A stretch of 64,000 nucleotides of DNA from Trichomonas vaginalis G3 (taxonomy: Eukaryota > Parabasalia > Trichomonadida > Trichomonadidae). The notes below the pieces were generated by a model that had not been told where the DNA came from, did not search any database, and was given only the letters and a program-made list of their open reading frames with translations. The stretch is taken from positions 20,069,411 to 20,133,410 of the forward strand of contig NC_067203.1 of the NCBI RefSeq assembly GCF_026262505.1. Reading direction: 5' to 3'. Shown here in pieces: positions 31,481 to 42,655 of this stretch (positions are counted from its first letter, which is position 1; every line of letters begins with the position of its first letter). The position numbers and the translations under genes are program-made.

Positions 31481-32270
31481 TAATATTTATCATTGTTTTA
31501 TGGCAATCTCTTTCTATTAATATTTATCATTGTTTTATGAAATTCTCTTTCTATTAATATTTATCAATGTTTTATGATATTCTCTTTCTTTTCATATTTA
31601 TCATTGTTTTATTATATTCTCTTTCTTTTCATATTTAACATTGTTTTATCACATTCTGTTTCTTTTCATATTAATCATTGTTTTAACACATTCTCTTTCT
31701 ATTAATATGTATCATTGTTTTATGATATTATTTCGATATTAATGAATGTCCTCTTAGTATTGCTATCAATGCAAATTCCATAGAAATTGTCCAATTTCTA
31801 GTTGAGCATGGTGCAGATGTTAACATGAAACTTATTCTCTTTCTTTTCATATTTATCAATGTTTTATGATATACTCTTTCTTTTCATATTTATCATTGTT
31901 TTATTACATTATCTTTCTATTAATATTTATCATCGTTTTATCACATTCTCTTTCTTTTCATATTTATCATTGTTTTATAGAATTCTTTTTCTTTTCATAT
32001 TTATGATCGTTTTATGACATTCTCTTTCTTTTCATATTTATCATTGTTTTATAGATTTCTCTTTCTTTTCATATTTATCATTGTTTTATTACATTTTCTT
32101 TCTATTAATATTTATCATTGTTTTATATAATTCTCTTTCTTTTCATATTTATCATTGTTTTATTACATTATCTCGATATTAATGAATGCCCTCTTGATAT
32201 TGCTTTCAAAATTAAAGCAACAAATATTATCAAATTCTTAACTGAACATGGTACTACAAATGTTTAATAT
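31481..32270 (+). pseudogene. 3' remains of the ankyrin gene with 37-bp minisatellite arrays
   Basis: About 18 further units of the 37-bp repeat (starts such as CATTG at 31491, 31528, 31602) are broken by two ankyrin fragments. One at about 31735-31830 reads DINECPLSIAINANSIEIVQ, then a hydrophobic core and EHGADVNMK. One at about 32172-32268 reads DINECPLDIAFKIKATNIIK, ending with a stop after TEHGTTNV. Because 37 is not a multiple of three the frame rotates between units, and TATGA gives stops, so no long frame survives. This is the downstream part of the gene that starts at 27894. Confidence 0.7.
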
Positions 32271-32419
32271 TTCTTTTCTAAAAAAAATTAACATTATTCT
32301 ATTTTGAAAAAAGATATAGTAATGTTAGCATTATTCACGAATAAACATCACATAATATTATATAGTGCTTTTAAAAAGAAATTTTGAGTCTATTGAAAAG
32401 TTAATTGAATAAACTTTTT

Positions 32420-32542
32420 AAGGCTGCATTTACGCCCATCTGACATTGATTCAAATTTTGACAACTGGCGTGAAGCGACATTGAAAATTAACCTTGAACA
32501 TCTGAATTGAAGGCCCCGTCATAGGGGCGTAAGTGTACCCTT
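32420..32542. mobile_element. Short inverted-repeat element (MITE-like), copy B
   Basis: The left end AAGGCTGCATTTACGCCCAT and the complement of the right end, TAAGGGTACACTTACGCCCC, form imperfect arms around 123 bp. Same terminal family as 26427-26546 and 7792. It lies about 130 bp past the 3' end of the adaptor gene, in the intergenic strip 32271-32668. Confidence 0.5.
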
Positions 32543-32668
32543 AAAGAATAAATATTATTCAAAAAAAAATATTAACTCTTCACCTTAGAAATTGGAACAT
32601 AAAGTTATGGATGTCATAAAAGTATGAACATAAAAAATTTTTTGAGAAATAAAAAAGTAAAAAAAAAT

Positions 32669-35407
32669 TTAGAATCCAAGCATATCAAAGACATCTGATC
32701 CCTTTGAGCCCTGGTTCTGTTGTGATGGACCTGCTCCTAACAACTTCTGTTGTGGCTTCTGTTGTTGTTGTTGAGGCTGAGCAGCGAATTTAGACTTAAG
32801 AGACTGTTGTTGTTGTGGCTGTGGTTTCTGTTGTTGTTGCATTCCAGCGAATGGATCAAAAACATCATTTGATGGTTTTGGTTTTTGTTGTGTTGAAGAA
32901 GAAGAACCAAACATATCAAATGTGTTTTGAGAAGCTTTGTTTGAAGCTGCTGGTGAAGGGGAAGCAGAACCAAACATATCAAATGCATTGGAAGATGCTT
33001 GTTTCCGTGCTGGTTTCTGTTGTTGGACACCAGCGAAAGGATCAAATGTATCATTTGTTGTTGGTTTAGAAGGAGACTTAGATGGAGATGAGAATGCATC
33101 AAATGCATTGTTTGATGCTGTCGGCTTTGGTTTGGCTGGTTCTGGTTTAGAACTGCCGGCAAATGGATCAAATGTGTCATTTGACGGCGGTTTTGCGGTT
33201 GTTTTGGCAGAATTTGTCATTCCTGCGAAAGGATCAAATCCATCACCTGACGGCGGTTTCGGTTTGGTCGAATCGATACCTTGTGGTGCATTTGACTGGA
33301 CTGGTTTAGAATTACCAGCGAAAGGATCAAATGTGTCATCATTTACCTTTGGAGATGGAGCAGAGAGCATGTCCATAATATCCTTGGAACTCTGTGGTTG
33401 TTTCGATGGAACACTTGAAGCAAATGGATCAAATGTGTCATTTGATGGTTGCTTAGCTGTTCCTGGATTGGATGATTTTGTGAATGCATCGAAATTATTG
33501 TTGGAAGATGTTGGTTTCGATGCTCCGGCAAATGGATCAAAAGTGTCATTTGACGGCGGTTTGATGGTGGTTTTGACAGGTTCTGGCTTTGAACTTCCTG
33601 CAAATGGATCAAATGTGTCATTTGATGCTTGTTTGGCTGGTTCTGGTTTGGATGAGCTTGCAAATGGATCAAATGTGTCATTTGACGGCGGTTTTGCGGT
33701 TGTTTTGGCAGAATTTGTCATTCCTGCGAAAGGATCAAATCCATCACCTGACGGCGGTTTCGGTTTGGTCGAATCGATACCTTGTGGTGCATTTGACTGG
33801 ACTGGTTTAGAATTACCAGCGAAAGGATCAAATGTGTCATCATTTACCTTTGGAGATGGAGCAGAGAGCATGTCCATAATATCCTTGGAACTCTGTGGTT
33901 GTTTCGATGGAACACTTGAAGCAAATGGATCAAATGTGTCATTTGATGGTTGCTTAGCTGTTCCTGGATTGGATGATTTTGTGAATGCATCGAAATTATT
34001 GTTGGAAGATGTTGGTTTCGATGCTCCGGCAAATGGATCAAAAGTGTCATTTGACGGCGGTTTTGCGGTTGTTTTGGCAGAATTTGTCATTCCTGCGAAA
34101 GGATCAAATCCATCACCTGACGGCGGTTTCGGTTTGGTCGAGTCAGTACCTTGTGATGTCAAATCACCGAATGGATCGAAAGTACCGTTCTGAGAAGCGT
34201 TTGTTGAAGAAGGAAGAGATTTCGGAAGTGGATCCGTTGTGTCCTGAGAAGTAATTGTTTTTCTTGCGGCTGGTTTTTGTTGTTCTTGTGGTTGTTGGCC
34301 TGCAAATGGGTCGAAAACGTCTTCTCCACCTGAGAATGGGTCAAATGTCTGTCCGTCATCATCCTGGTTGCCTAAGAAGTCGTTCTCGTCTTGGTTTAAT
34401 TGTTCGGAAGAATTCTGGAATCCGCCTTCGAAAGGATCAAAGATATCTTGGTTGGAAGATGACTTTGTACCCTTTGGCTGAGCATTGGAAAAGTCGAAAA
34501 GATCTGGTTCATTCGATTTTGTATCTTGTGTCTCAAATGAGCCAAATTGTACATCGCCAAACACGTCTTGTACTGGATCTTTCTTCGGAGCTGCTTCATC
34601 TTCTGGTTCGTTGTCTTCCCAGTTGATTAAAGTGTCATCTCCCCTTGGTAAATTCGATGCCGCGATATGTCCACCGTTTGCGAAGGCTGCTGGTGCCCTT
34701 GGCCTGTCTTTTTCTGGTAAGTTCATCTCGCTCTTTGGCTTAGGAGCTGATTGTTTCGTATCGAAAGATTGCATTTCACCGAATTTGTCGCCATTTCCGG
34801 CATCTTCGTTGTCCTTCCAGTCGAAAAGATCTTCACTGGTCTGCTGCCTATGTGGTTCTGGATGGTTGTGGAATGGCTGCTGACCTTGTTTATTAGATCT
34901 TCCTAATGGAGGAGCTCTGTTAGATGGTCTTTGCTGGCGAGACTCTGCTGGTGGAGGGGATTGAACATCAAAGTTCAAGCCGTATGATTCGAGAGATGGT
35001 AATGGCTCATTACGAATTAAATGGTTATATATTGTACGTGTGAGAAGATGAACAGCATCTCTCAATGTGCAGTTGGATTTTTCGAATGAGAGTAAGAATA
35101 TTGTTGCAATTTCTGGAGCAAATGCTTGAGCAGCAGGAAGAACTGTATCATGGGCTTTTGAAAGACAAAAGAAGAGAATTTGTAATGTTTTCAAAACATC
35201 TGCTGGTTCGTTTGCATGCTGATCGATGTGATCTGTTAATGCTAAAACTAATTCACCGGCTAAATCGATATTTTGAGTGTATTTCATGAAATATCCAATT
35301 TGTTGTGGTGAAATTTTAGTTGTTTGGGACTGCGAGACGTTATGAAGAAGTTCCTTGAGAATTGTTTGCGGAGTTTGCTTCTGTTGGCCTCCAAAGAACG
35401 ATCGCAT
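32669..35407 (-). CDS. ENTH/ANTH-like endocytic adaptor with 18 DPF motifs
   Basis: 912 residues from ATG 35407. The N-terminal 140 residues are all-helical (MRSFFGGQQKQTPQTILKEL, then KTLQILFFCLSKAHDTVLPA, then TLRDAVHLLTRTIYNHLI), as in ENTH/ANTH/VHS-type domains that bind membranes. The rest is disordered and carries 18 DPF motifs, mostly FDPFAG or FDPFAS. Such motifs bind the appendage of the AP-2 clathrin adaptor in epsin, Eps15 and AP180. The end is Gln-rich, with SDVFDMLGF. It probably recruits clathrin coats at the plasma membrane or endosomes (inference). The repeat region contains a near-identical 370-bp block twice (33181-33550 and 33682-34051). A shrunken copy of its 3' end lies at 26.7 kb. 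The DPF content is seen directly; the domain name is inferred. Confidence 0.85.
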   Translation of the reverse strand: MRSFFGGQQKQTPQTILKELLHNVSQSQTTKISPQQIGYFMKYTQNIDLAGELVLALTDHIDQHANEPADVLKTLQILFFCLSKAHDTVLPAAQAFAPEIATIFLLSFEKSNCTLRDAVHLLTRTIYNHLIRNEPLPSLESYGLNFDVQSPPPAESRQQRPSNRAPPLGRSNKQGQQPFHNHPEPHRQQTSEDLFDWKDNEDAGNGDKFGEMQSFDTKQSAPKPKSEMNLPEKDRPRAPAAFANGGHIAASNLPRGDDTLINWEDNEPEDEAAPKKDPVQDVFGDVQFGSFETQDTKSNEPDLFDFSNAQPKGTKSSSNQDIFDPFEGGFQNSSEQLNQDENDFLGNQDDDGQTFDPFSGGEDVFDPFAGQQPQEQQKPAARKTITSQDTTDPLPKSLPSSTNASQNGTFDPFGDLTSQGTDSTKPKPPSGDGFDPFAGMTNSAKTTAKPPSNDTFDPFAGASKPTSSNNNFDAFTKSSNPGTAKQPSNDTFDPFASSVPSKQPQSSKDIMDMLSAPSPKVNDDTFDPFAGNSKPVQSNAPQGIDSTKPKPPSGDGFDPFAGMTNSAKTTAKPPSNDTFDPFASSSKPEPAKQASNDTFDPFAGSSKPEPVKTTIKPPSNDTFDPFAGASKPTSSNNNFDAFTKSSNPGTAKQPSNDTFDPFASSVPSKQPQSSKDIMDMLSAPSPKVNDDTFDPFAGNSKPVQSNAPQGIDSTKPKPPSGDGFDPFAGMTNSAKTTAKPPSNDTFDPFAGSSKPEPAKPKPTASNNAFDAFSSPSKSPSKPTTNDTFDPFAGVQQQKPARKQASSNAFDMFGSASPSPAASNKASQNTFDMFGSSSSTQQKPKPSNDVFDPFAGMQQQQKPQPQQQQSLKSKFAAQPQQQQQKPQQKLLGAGPSQQNQGSKGSDVFDMLGF
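33181..34051. repeat. Segmental duplication inside the adaptor gene
   Basis: The block starting TTGACGGCGGTTTTGCGG recurs at 33181, 33682 (501 bp on) and 34051. The 33181-33550 and 33682-34051 stretches look essentially identical, including synonymous positions. That points to a recent in-frame duplication or gene conversion. Confidence 0.75.
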
Positions 35408-35929
35408 CGATTATAAAAGTGGCAATTGTAAAGTGTCAAATTGAGGAAATTTCTGACCTTCTGCTTTTCAGTTATTCTTTTTCTTGATGCAAAATGATTT
35501 AGAAAAGAATTGTGACTATGGATTTAACGAGAATTGAGAAAAAGAAAAGGAAATTTGTGATTGGAAAAACTTTTGAACAGCAGCTCTCTTATAAAGTGAT
35601 TACGAAAAAGGTATTTATTATAACACATCAAGGGCGGATTACATAAATCAGGATTTAAAAAATAAAAAAATAGTATGATGAAGTAGTAGGATAGGATGGG
35701 TTTTGTGACTTTTTTTGTAAACGTAAGAATTCATACAATATCGAGCGATTTTGTATCATTTTTTTAACATATTAATTAAAAAATATATGATTCTTACGGT
35801 TTTATTCTTACGTTTTTGAATAAATCAAGATTTAAAAAAATTTCAAAATTGTAAGACATTTACACTCAGCCCATACATAATGAAATAAAAAATAAAAATA
35901 TATTTATAAACCATTAAAAAAATTAAAGT
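35408..35929. other. Promoter region of adaptor gene and left margin of the Maverick fossil
   Basis: About 520 bp. Upstream of the adaptor ATG (minus strand) are TTGACACTTTACAATTG and GCCACTTTTATA, possible promoter sequence. From about 35640 on the sequence becomes AT-rich, with a short inverted repeat (GTAAGAAT near 35724, ATTCTTAC near 35791). This may mark the margin of the virus-like element; the exact boundary is not determined. Confidence 0.35.
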
Positions 35930-38900
35930 TATTTTTTTATTCTTACATAAATGACCCAACAAGTAAAACCAGATAAAATAGATTATCGAATTTTAGAGGA
36001 TGGTGTTCCTGTTTATATTCAAAGATTTAAAGGGAAGCAATATTATAGAATTGTTAATCCTGAATACATAAAACATTTATTTAAAAAGGAAGACTGTGAA
36101 TTATTAAACGTTAATGAATATGAAACCAATAAATCAAAATTGAAATATAAATATATTGGAAGTGATGAAAGATGCAAAGATAAAGATAAAGTTTATACAG
36201 TTTCATATAATGAATGGAAAACCAATAAGATAAGAAAACATTTAGGAGATTATGGTAAAAGTTCTGAATTCTTTAAATCTAGTATGTACGAGAGAGTAAA
36301 AGAAATTAGAAATAATTATTTTCATGAATGAAAGATTCACTACCATAATGAAATAAAAAATAAAAAAATAAACTTTAAAAAGAATTTGATGAGTTCAAAG
36401 TTTATTTTAAAGTTTATTTATCAGTCATTGATTATCAGTTTTTCCATAATCGAGATGAATCAAAACTTTATCCCCTTGTTTAAAATTCATGAGCCCCGAA
36501 TTAATTTGTTCACGTTTAACATCATTTAACTTTTCCATTTGCTTTCTAATATATTCCCATTCTTTTGAAATATCATTTTTCATTTCCACCGGTTTCATGT
36601 TTATAGTTCTATGCCATGTATTATTATAATAATATACTAACTGTTGTATGATGGAGTCATGATTTCCATCCCAGTATATCTGACCGTTAACCCCTAACGC
36701 ATCTCTAAGAGTTCTCATTGCCGCATCAACTATTTTATTATGAAACGTATATGGAGAGGATGAGAAGTAAAAATTAATTTGTGGGAAATAATGAGCCATA
36801 GCTGCCTGAAATCCTTTATCACCATCACCCCTGATATTATCTACTCTTTCATGATCTAGTAAGTATTGTATAGCTCTTCTTGTTTCCTGTTCTGTTTTCC
36901 CTTTCACCGGAATGCAATATAAATATCTAGTGTTAATGTTAATGGCAAATAAATAAGTAACGTTTCCTTTTGGAATAATTCGAGGTATCAATTTTCGTAT
37001 GAATATGGATATGGAGCAAAATAATAAGTAACGTTTCCTTTTGAATATTCAGATTGAATTTTCGGTAATTTGGTTTATTTAATATCTTGAATCCTTTTTA
37101 AAATCTTTTTGCTTCTTAATGTTTGAAATGGATATAATAAAGTGAATGATGAAGGATTAACTGAAGGAGGAGGGGTACTGTCGTTGGAGGTTTGGTGTTG
37201 CAGTGGTGTTTAATTTATCTGCTTTGATTTTGGATTTCATTCCTCCTTCATTAATTCTGGATGTATTCTATTCATTTGTTTTAAATATGCTGTATATAAA
37301 GGTTTATATACTTTCCCGCTTCGAGTTTATGTTGAAGGATGAATTCAAAAGTTGATCTTCATTTAAAAGTCGGGCTGAATATGTTTAACTAATGAATCAT
37401 AAATTAAAGCTTGTGCTTCATTTATGGTCTGAAGGACCTGGGTTTTTGCATTTTGTTTTTGTTCCTTTGGTTTTTGCGGCTCAGGATTATATAATTTTAT
37501 ATAATTCATCAATATCTTCTTCTGTTAATACTTTATTTTTGAAATCTTTCAACTGTTTAAGTTGTGATTTAGTTTTCCCTTTATATTCATTATTTTTAAT
37601 TTTGTCTTTAATTTTAGAAATTATTTTATCATGATATTTCAAAAATTTCATTTTTATAATATGGATAATAATAATCCATATCATCACCCGTTATTATTGT
37701 TATTATTTTTGGAGATATGATTTTAATTCATAATAATTAAGAAAATTTTGATTAAGTACTAAATCATCAATTAAATTTTTAAATCTCGTATTCATTTATA
37801 TAAAATAAAATAAAATGTTTTTTAAGGTGCCCACCTCTTTGAATATAGTCAAACCATCATTTACGGTTCCTTTTGTCTCTTCTGTGGCATTTTCATTAAA
37901 AATAAAATTTTAAATTGTATTAAATAAATGGCATACAACATCCATTTTCACAACATACAGCCTTAGTGTGTGCTCCTGTTAATGCAGTCTTACCGATTGT
38001 TAAGCGAGTCATTGACCCGTTTTTAAGTTGTAAATTAATATTCTGACCATCAAATAAATTTATCATTTATTTATATCCAAATAATTTTTGGTGTTAAATG
38101 TTTATTTTGTCTAAACTAACACCTTTCATTTTTTGTGCAATCTTTTTAAAATCACCCATCAATTGAACGTTGAATGATGTATAACACTTAGGGCATAAAG
38201 CAACCATGTTATCACCTTGTTTCTCAATTGCTAAACCCAAATATTCTTCTCATGTGTTTTTTCTTCAGCTTTATTCTTTAATTTAGGTTTAAATTTCTCA
38301 TCAAAACAGAAGAAATCAAATGGTGCGAATTTGAAAATGTTTTTATCATAAAATTGTTTATCGGTAACAATTGCTTGAAATGCTTGAGTGTTAGGAAGAC
38401 TTGGATCGCCAGCATAGCCCAATAAGATGAATCAGTATCACCTTCAATGAAATGAAAACGATTAACATCCATGCATTTATACATAAAATCATAAATGAAA
38501 ACTAAATACCAGTATTTTGCTTATCTTAAAGTAAAAATGCCTCTTGTAAACATGTATCACATCTTAAAAAATCTATCTTTAAGCATCACTTGATATGTAT
38601 CTTCACCTATTTCTCTTATGTTTTAAACTTATTTGACATACATGCAACGCGTGCCTTCTGTGCATTCATTATTTTTAGTCTTTGGTAATTTTGTGTATTC
38701 ATTGCATCGTAACCATATGATCCATTAAGCGAAATCTTCACAAATAAACTTTTTCCTTTATTTTCTTCTAATTTAGCCTTTTGTCTTTCGTTCATAAATT
38801 TTCGCAAATTCATTTTAAACAAGTGTTTTTAGTAAATGTTAAAATTGATTGAATTCATCATGATAAAATGAAATCTGTTCATTAGATACCATAGTAATAA

Positions 38901-40395
38901 GAAGAAAATGGTTGATATTGGTTGTTGTGTTGATGCTAATGAGTTAATTTCCTCTGTTTCTGGTCAACTGGTAAATTGTTTGATTTCATGTAATTATACA
39001 TAAAACTGCCAATTGTTTTTTTCATCTGTGATAATATCTAAGTTTCTTATTATCGGTAAAAAGTTTATGTAATCATTAATGATTTTTCATCAATGTGACC
39101 CTTTACTTCAGCCACGAATAAAGTATTTTTCTTCTTAATTATTCCCATGCTTTGCTTTCTTTGTTGCTGTATCACAAATGATAACACCATTCAATCTTCC
39201 CGGCATAACATTTTATGGTCAGTATTATTGAATGAAATCATGAGGTTAGATGAAAATGATGAAGGATATAATGAATTAAAGTCAACCCAACGAAATGAGT
39301 CAATAATGTTGTGGTGTCCTCATTTGATACAGTTTTAGTTCTGGATATATGAAAGTTTTATTAATGTGCGTGATTCCTTTAAGATTTACTCTATGTTGAA
39401 CATTTGATAACCACCAGTAATCCATTACGGAGAATGTGATAAGCTTCAACTGTCTAAAGTCATTGGTAAATTATTTTTTAATGCATAATTTCTTAAATTG
39501 ATTCTTAACGTTGAACATCTTCATCTTTATTTGATTTTACGACATTGCAATAAACAAACATTAACTGACAATTTTCTTTGGTATGTGGTTTTTCATTATC
39601 GATTCTATCTAATGTTGGTTTATTTGCATATGTAAACGCTTTACCACACATTTTGCATTTAGATGAAAGGATTAAATCGTGATAGTATTGAAAATCATCC
39701 ATTGAAACATTATTTTTAGTATCCCTTTTCTGCTTTTTCATCTTGTTTCTTATATGATTCAATTTTATATTTTCCAATACTTTTTCGTTAATTCAAAACT
39801 TGATTCTATCTCTTCCTCAGGATATTTTTCATTAGGATTAAAGTCTTTATATGCTAAAGCGTAACGAATCATTGATGCATTCGATGATAAAGAAAGATTA
39901 TGAAGCATCAATTTATAAACAAATGTTTCTTCAATAATTTTATCGATTGGGTCAATCATAATTTCAACATCTTTATTGCAATAATGAATAAAATATTCTA
40001 ATCTATTCTTAAATTTTTAGCATCATTGAGATATATTTGATAATCACTATCTGATATAGTTTCTTGAGTTAATGCCTGAATAAAATGAATCTTGTGTGAA
40101 TGGTTCCACTTTATATAATTCTTCTTCGTAATTTCCATGTGATGAATTGATAAGGGAAAAAGGATTTAACACGTGTTTATTTTTTTCCGAAATCTTGAGT
40201 GAATTGGTCTAATGTCCCCCGCTATATATTTCTGATGTCAATAAATCTCAATTCATATGGAACGTTTTTTCTTTTACCAAGTTCTACAATTTATCATATT
40301 GACAATTTGGCTCATAAAATAAATTAATCGCCATTTCAGAAATGGTGTTGATCTTTTTACAAAATTTGTTATTGAATGGTGAGAAAGAATCATAT
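35930..40395. mobile_element. Maverick/Polinton fossil (broken)
   Basis: Virus-like DNA element of the Maverick/Polinton family, abundant in Trichomonas. Parts recognised: a short gene of 126 codons at 35951-36331 (+) of a type found beside these elements; a retroviral-type integrase part at about 36.4-37.0 kb (-); low-complexity coding remains near 37.5-37.7 kb (-); and a protein-primed family-B DNA polymerase part at about 38.2-40.0 kb (-), recognisable by its GDTDS motif region and a Cys-pair/HNH-like segment. Capsid genes are not seen. The element is clearly broken, with at least ten interruptions and much missing (full elements are 15-20 kb). Age appears moderate, since motifs are still readable. 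The right edge abuts ankyrin-gene DNA near 40.4 kb. Terminal repeats not identified. Confidence 0.75.
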
Positions 40396-41480
40396 CTTGT
40401 GAACTTCTGGATTTATTCAAAGATTATATTGGCATATTCCAAACGTTGTACAAGCTAAATACGTTCGACGAAAACAAAATAGAGGAACTTTTCAAGCAAA
40501 TCAAAAATAATTTAATTGAAACCAAGCTATTTACAATATATGAGATCATATTATCAATTGAAAATGCAATTAGATATATTGAAAGGAATTCAATGTTGTT
40601 TCAAAAAAAAAAAACGCCAATAATATTCAACATTCCTTCCAACTTAAATTATTTATTTAGAAACAGCAAAATATTTCAAATGTGATTTTAGGAACCTTAA
40701 GCCAATTGAAGTATTCGAATACCCTAGTCAAGGCAGAATACAACAAGATTTTTATTCTTTTTCTCTTATAAATTAATTTTTGTTTTTATGGAATTCTCAA
40801 TCTATTCATATTTAGCATTGTTTAATGAAATTTTCTTTATTTTCATATTTATCGTTGTTTTATTACATTCTCTTTCTTTTCAAATTTATAATTGTTTTGT
40901 AAACTTCTCTCACTATTAACGAATGCCCACTAAGCATTGCAATCAAAACGAATTCAATTGAAATTGTCAAATTCTTAGTTGAACATGGTTCTGATGTTAA
41001 TTTGAAACTTATTCTCCCTTTTTTCATATCATTCTTTATTTCATATGTTTCATTGTTTTATGGAATTAATTCTCCATTCATATGTTTCATTGTTTTATAG
41101 AATTTTCTTTATATTAACATTTTTAATTGTTTAATTACATTATCCTTCATATTTATTATTGTTTTATAGAATTCCCTTTCTATTCATATCTATTGCTGTT
41201 TTATGAAATGTTCTTTATCTTCATATTTATCGTTGTTTTCTGAAATTCTGGTGATATTAATGAATGTCCTCTTAGTCTTGCAATCAAAGTGAATTCAATT
41301 GAAATCGTCAAATTCCTAGTTGAACATGGTTCTGATGTTAATTTGAAACTTATTCTCCTTTTTTTAATATCATTCATTATTTTATAGAATTCTCTCTCCA
41401 TTCATATTTTTCATTATTTTATGACATTCGCTTTCTATTCATATTTATTAATGCTTTTTGAAATTCTATATCTATTCATA
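40396..41480 (+). pseudogene. Second decayed DUF3447/ankyrin gene with 37-bp arrays
   Basis: The piece at 40399-40590 encodes a recognisable family N-terminus (DLFKDYIGIFQTLYKLNTFD, then KIEELFKQIKNNLIETKLFT). A second piece near 40697-40740 matches the VFEYP start of the 27.9 kb gene. Two ankyrin units follow, at about 40912-41005 and 41250-41362 (DINECPLSLAIKVNSIEIVK, then EHGSDVNLK). Between and around them are units of the same 37-bp minisatellite, more diverged than at 31.5 kb. No ATG at the proper place, and the frames are shuffled. A dead member of the ankyrin family, bordering the Maverick fossil. Confidence 0.7.
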
Positions 41481-42655
41481 TCAATCATAGTTTGATTATT
41501 GTCTTTTGGAAAAGTCGAATGGTGGAATACCAAAACTGTAAAAAAGCACTAAAAATTCAAACAAATATCAATTAACTAAGTTTCCAATCCCTGAATCAGC
41601 CGATAATAATAATAGTGGGTTCCAAAACATTGCTTAAGGGTGCACACGAGAGAATCATGTAAACTTCAGAATTTAGAACCTTATTTTTAGGCATTATCTT
41701 GGCTACCTATTTAGGCTCGAAAAGCAAAAAATATCAAAAAATACAACTTGACTCAATTATGACCCTTTATTTATGCTTAAACACAAAAAATAACACGAAA
41801 ATTTTTGGCCAACATATCAAAACTAAGGATAATGTTTTGAATATATAAGCAATAATACTTTGTCTAGAGAATTAAATTTGTGCTATCTAATTGTCAATTC
41901 TTTGAATTTTTTTTAAACGCAAGATATCCCGGCATTAGCCTCAATAAATATAAACTACATGCATCACAATATTAGGATGTAATGGCATTAAAGCGAAATT
42001 CCTAATTTCTTCTCAAATAAATTCCTAAAAAAAACATCGGAATTAGGAAATAGGTCAAAAAAATTCCTAATATAAAACTTATTCTTAAGATAAAATCAAA
42101 ATTCGAAAATATCTATTTTTCAAAATACGCATCCAAAAGCGAAAAAATTCGAAAAAATCATGTTCTTATAAAACTCGCCGATTTTGCAATTTTTATCCGA
42201 TTTGAAGTTATAGAATATATTACCATCTTACAAAAACATATACTTCATTATTGCATTCACAAAATATTAATCAGAACATTAGGAAAAGTGGATTTTCGAA
42301 AAAAGACGATAACGATTATTTGTGAATCGCCTCTCAATTTTGAGAGACTTTCAATTTTTACAGTGGACCCTTAAATTGGCAAACAATTTTGTTTCTTTTC
42401 AATCAAAGACAGACTTTTTTTATCCGCTATAGATGCTGCTGATTCAATATATTTTATTCTAATAGAATAGATTGTTAGGGCGTCACATTTTTTTTATCTG
42501 CAAGAGAATCTTGTCTTAATAAGAAAACACAAGTGAAAAAATATTTTTACTTTCCTCATAAAAGCATATTTTCCTAATAAAAACATGTTCTAATTAGGAG
42601 TGAAGTCCTCAAAAAAGTGTAAAATTTTAGGTCAGAAACGATAGACCCTCAGAAA
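41481..42655. other. AT-rich intergenic region upstream of the TOR-like gene
   Basis: About 1.2 kb with no credible gene. It holds a cluster of CCTAATT-type motifs (41.99-42.07 kb) and a small inverted repeat near 42.33 kb (CTCAATTTTGAGAG). No clear initiator before 42656; TCAGAAA lies directly upstream of the ATG. Confidence 0.35.

Noticed and set aside
32937-34193. 418-codon plus-strand frame over the adaptor gene
   Set aside because: Shadow of the repeat-rich minus-strand gene; it consists of the complement of the DPF units, and the ENTH-like head and DPF motifs support the minus strand.
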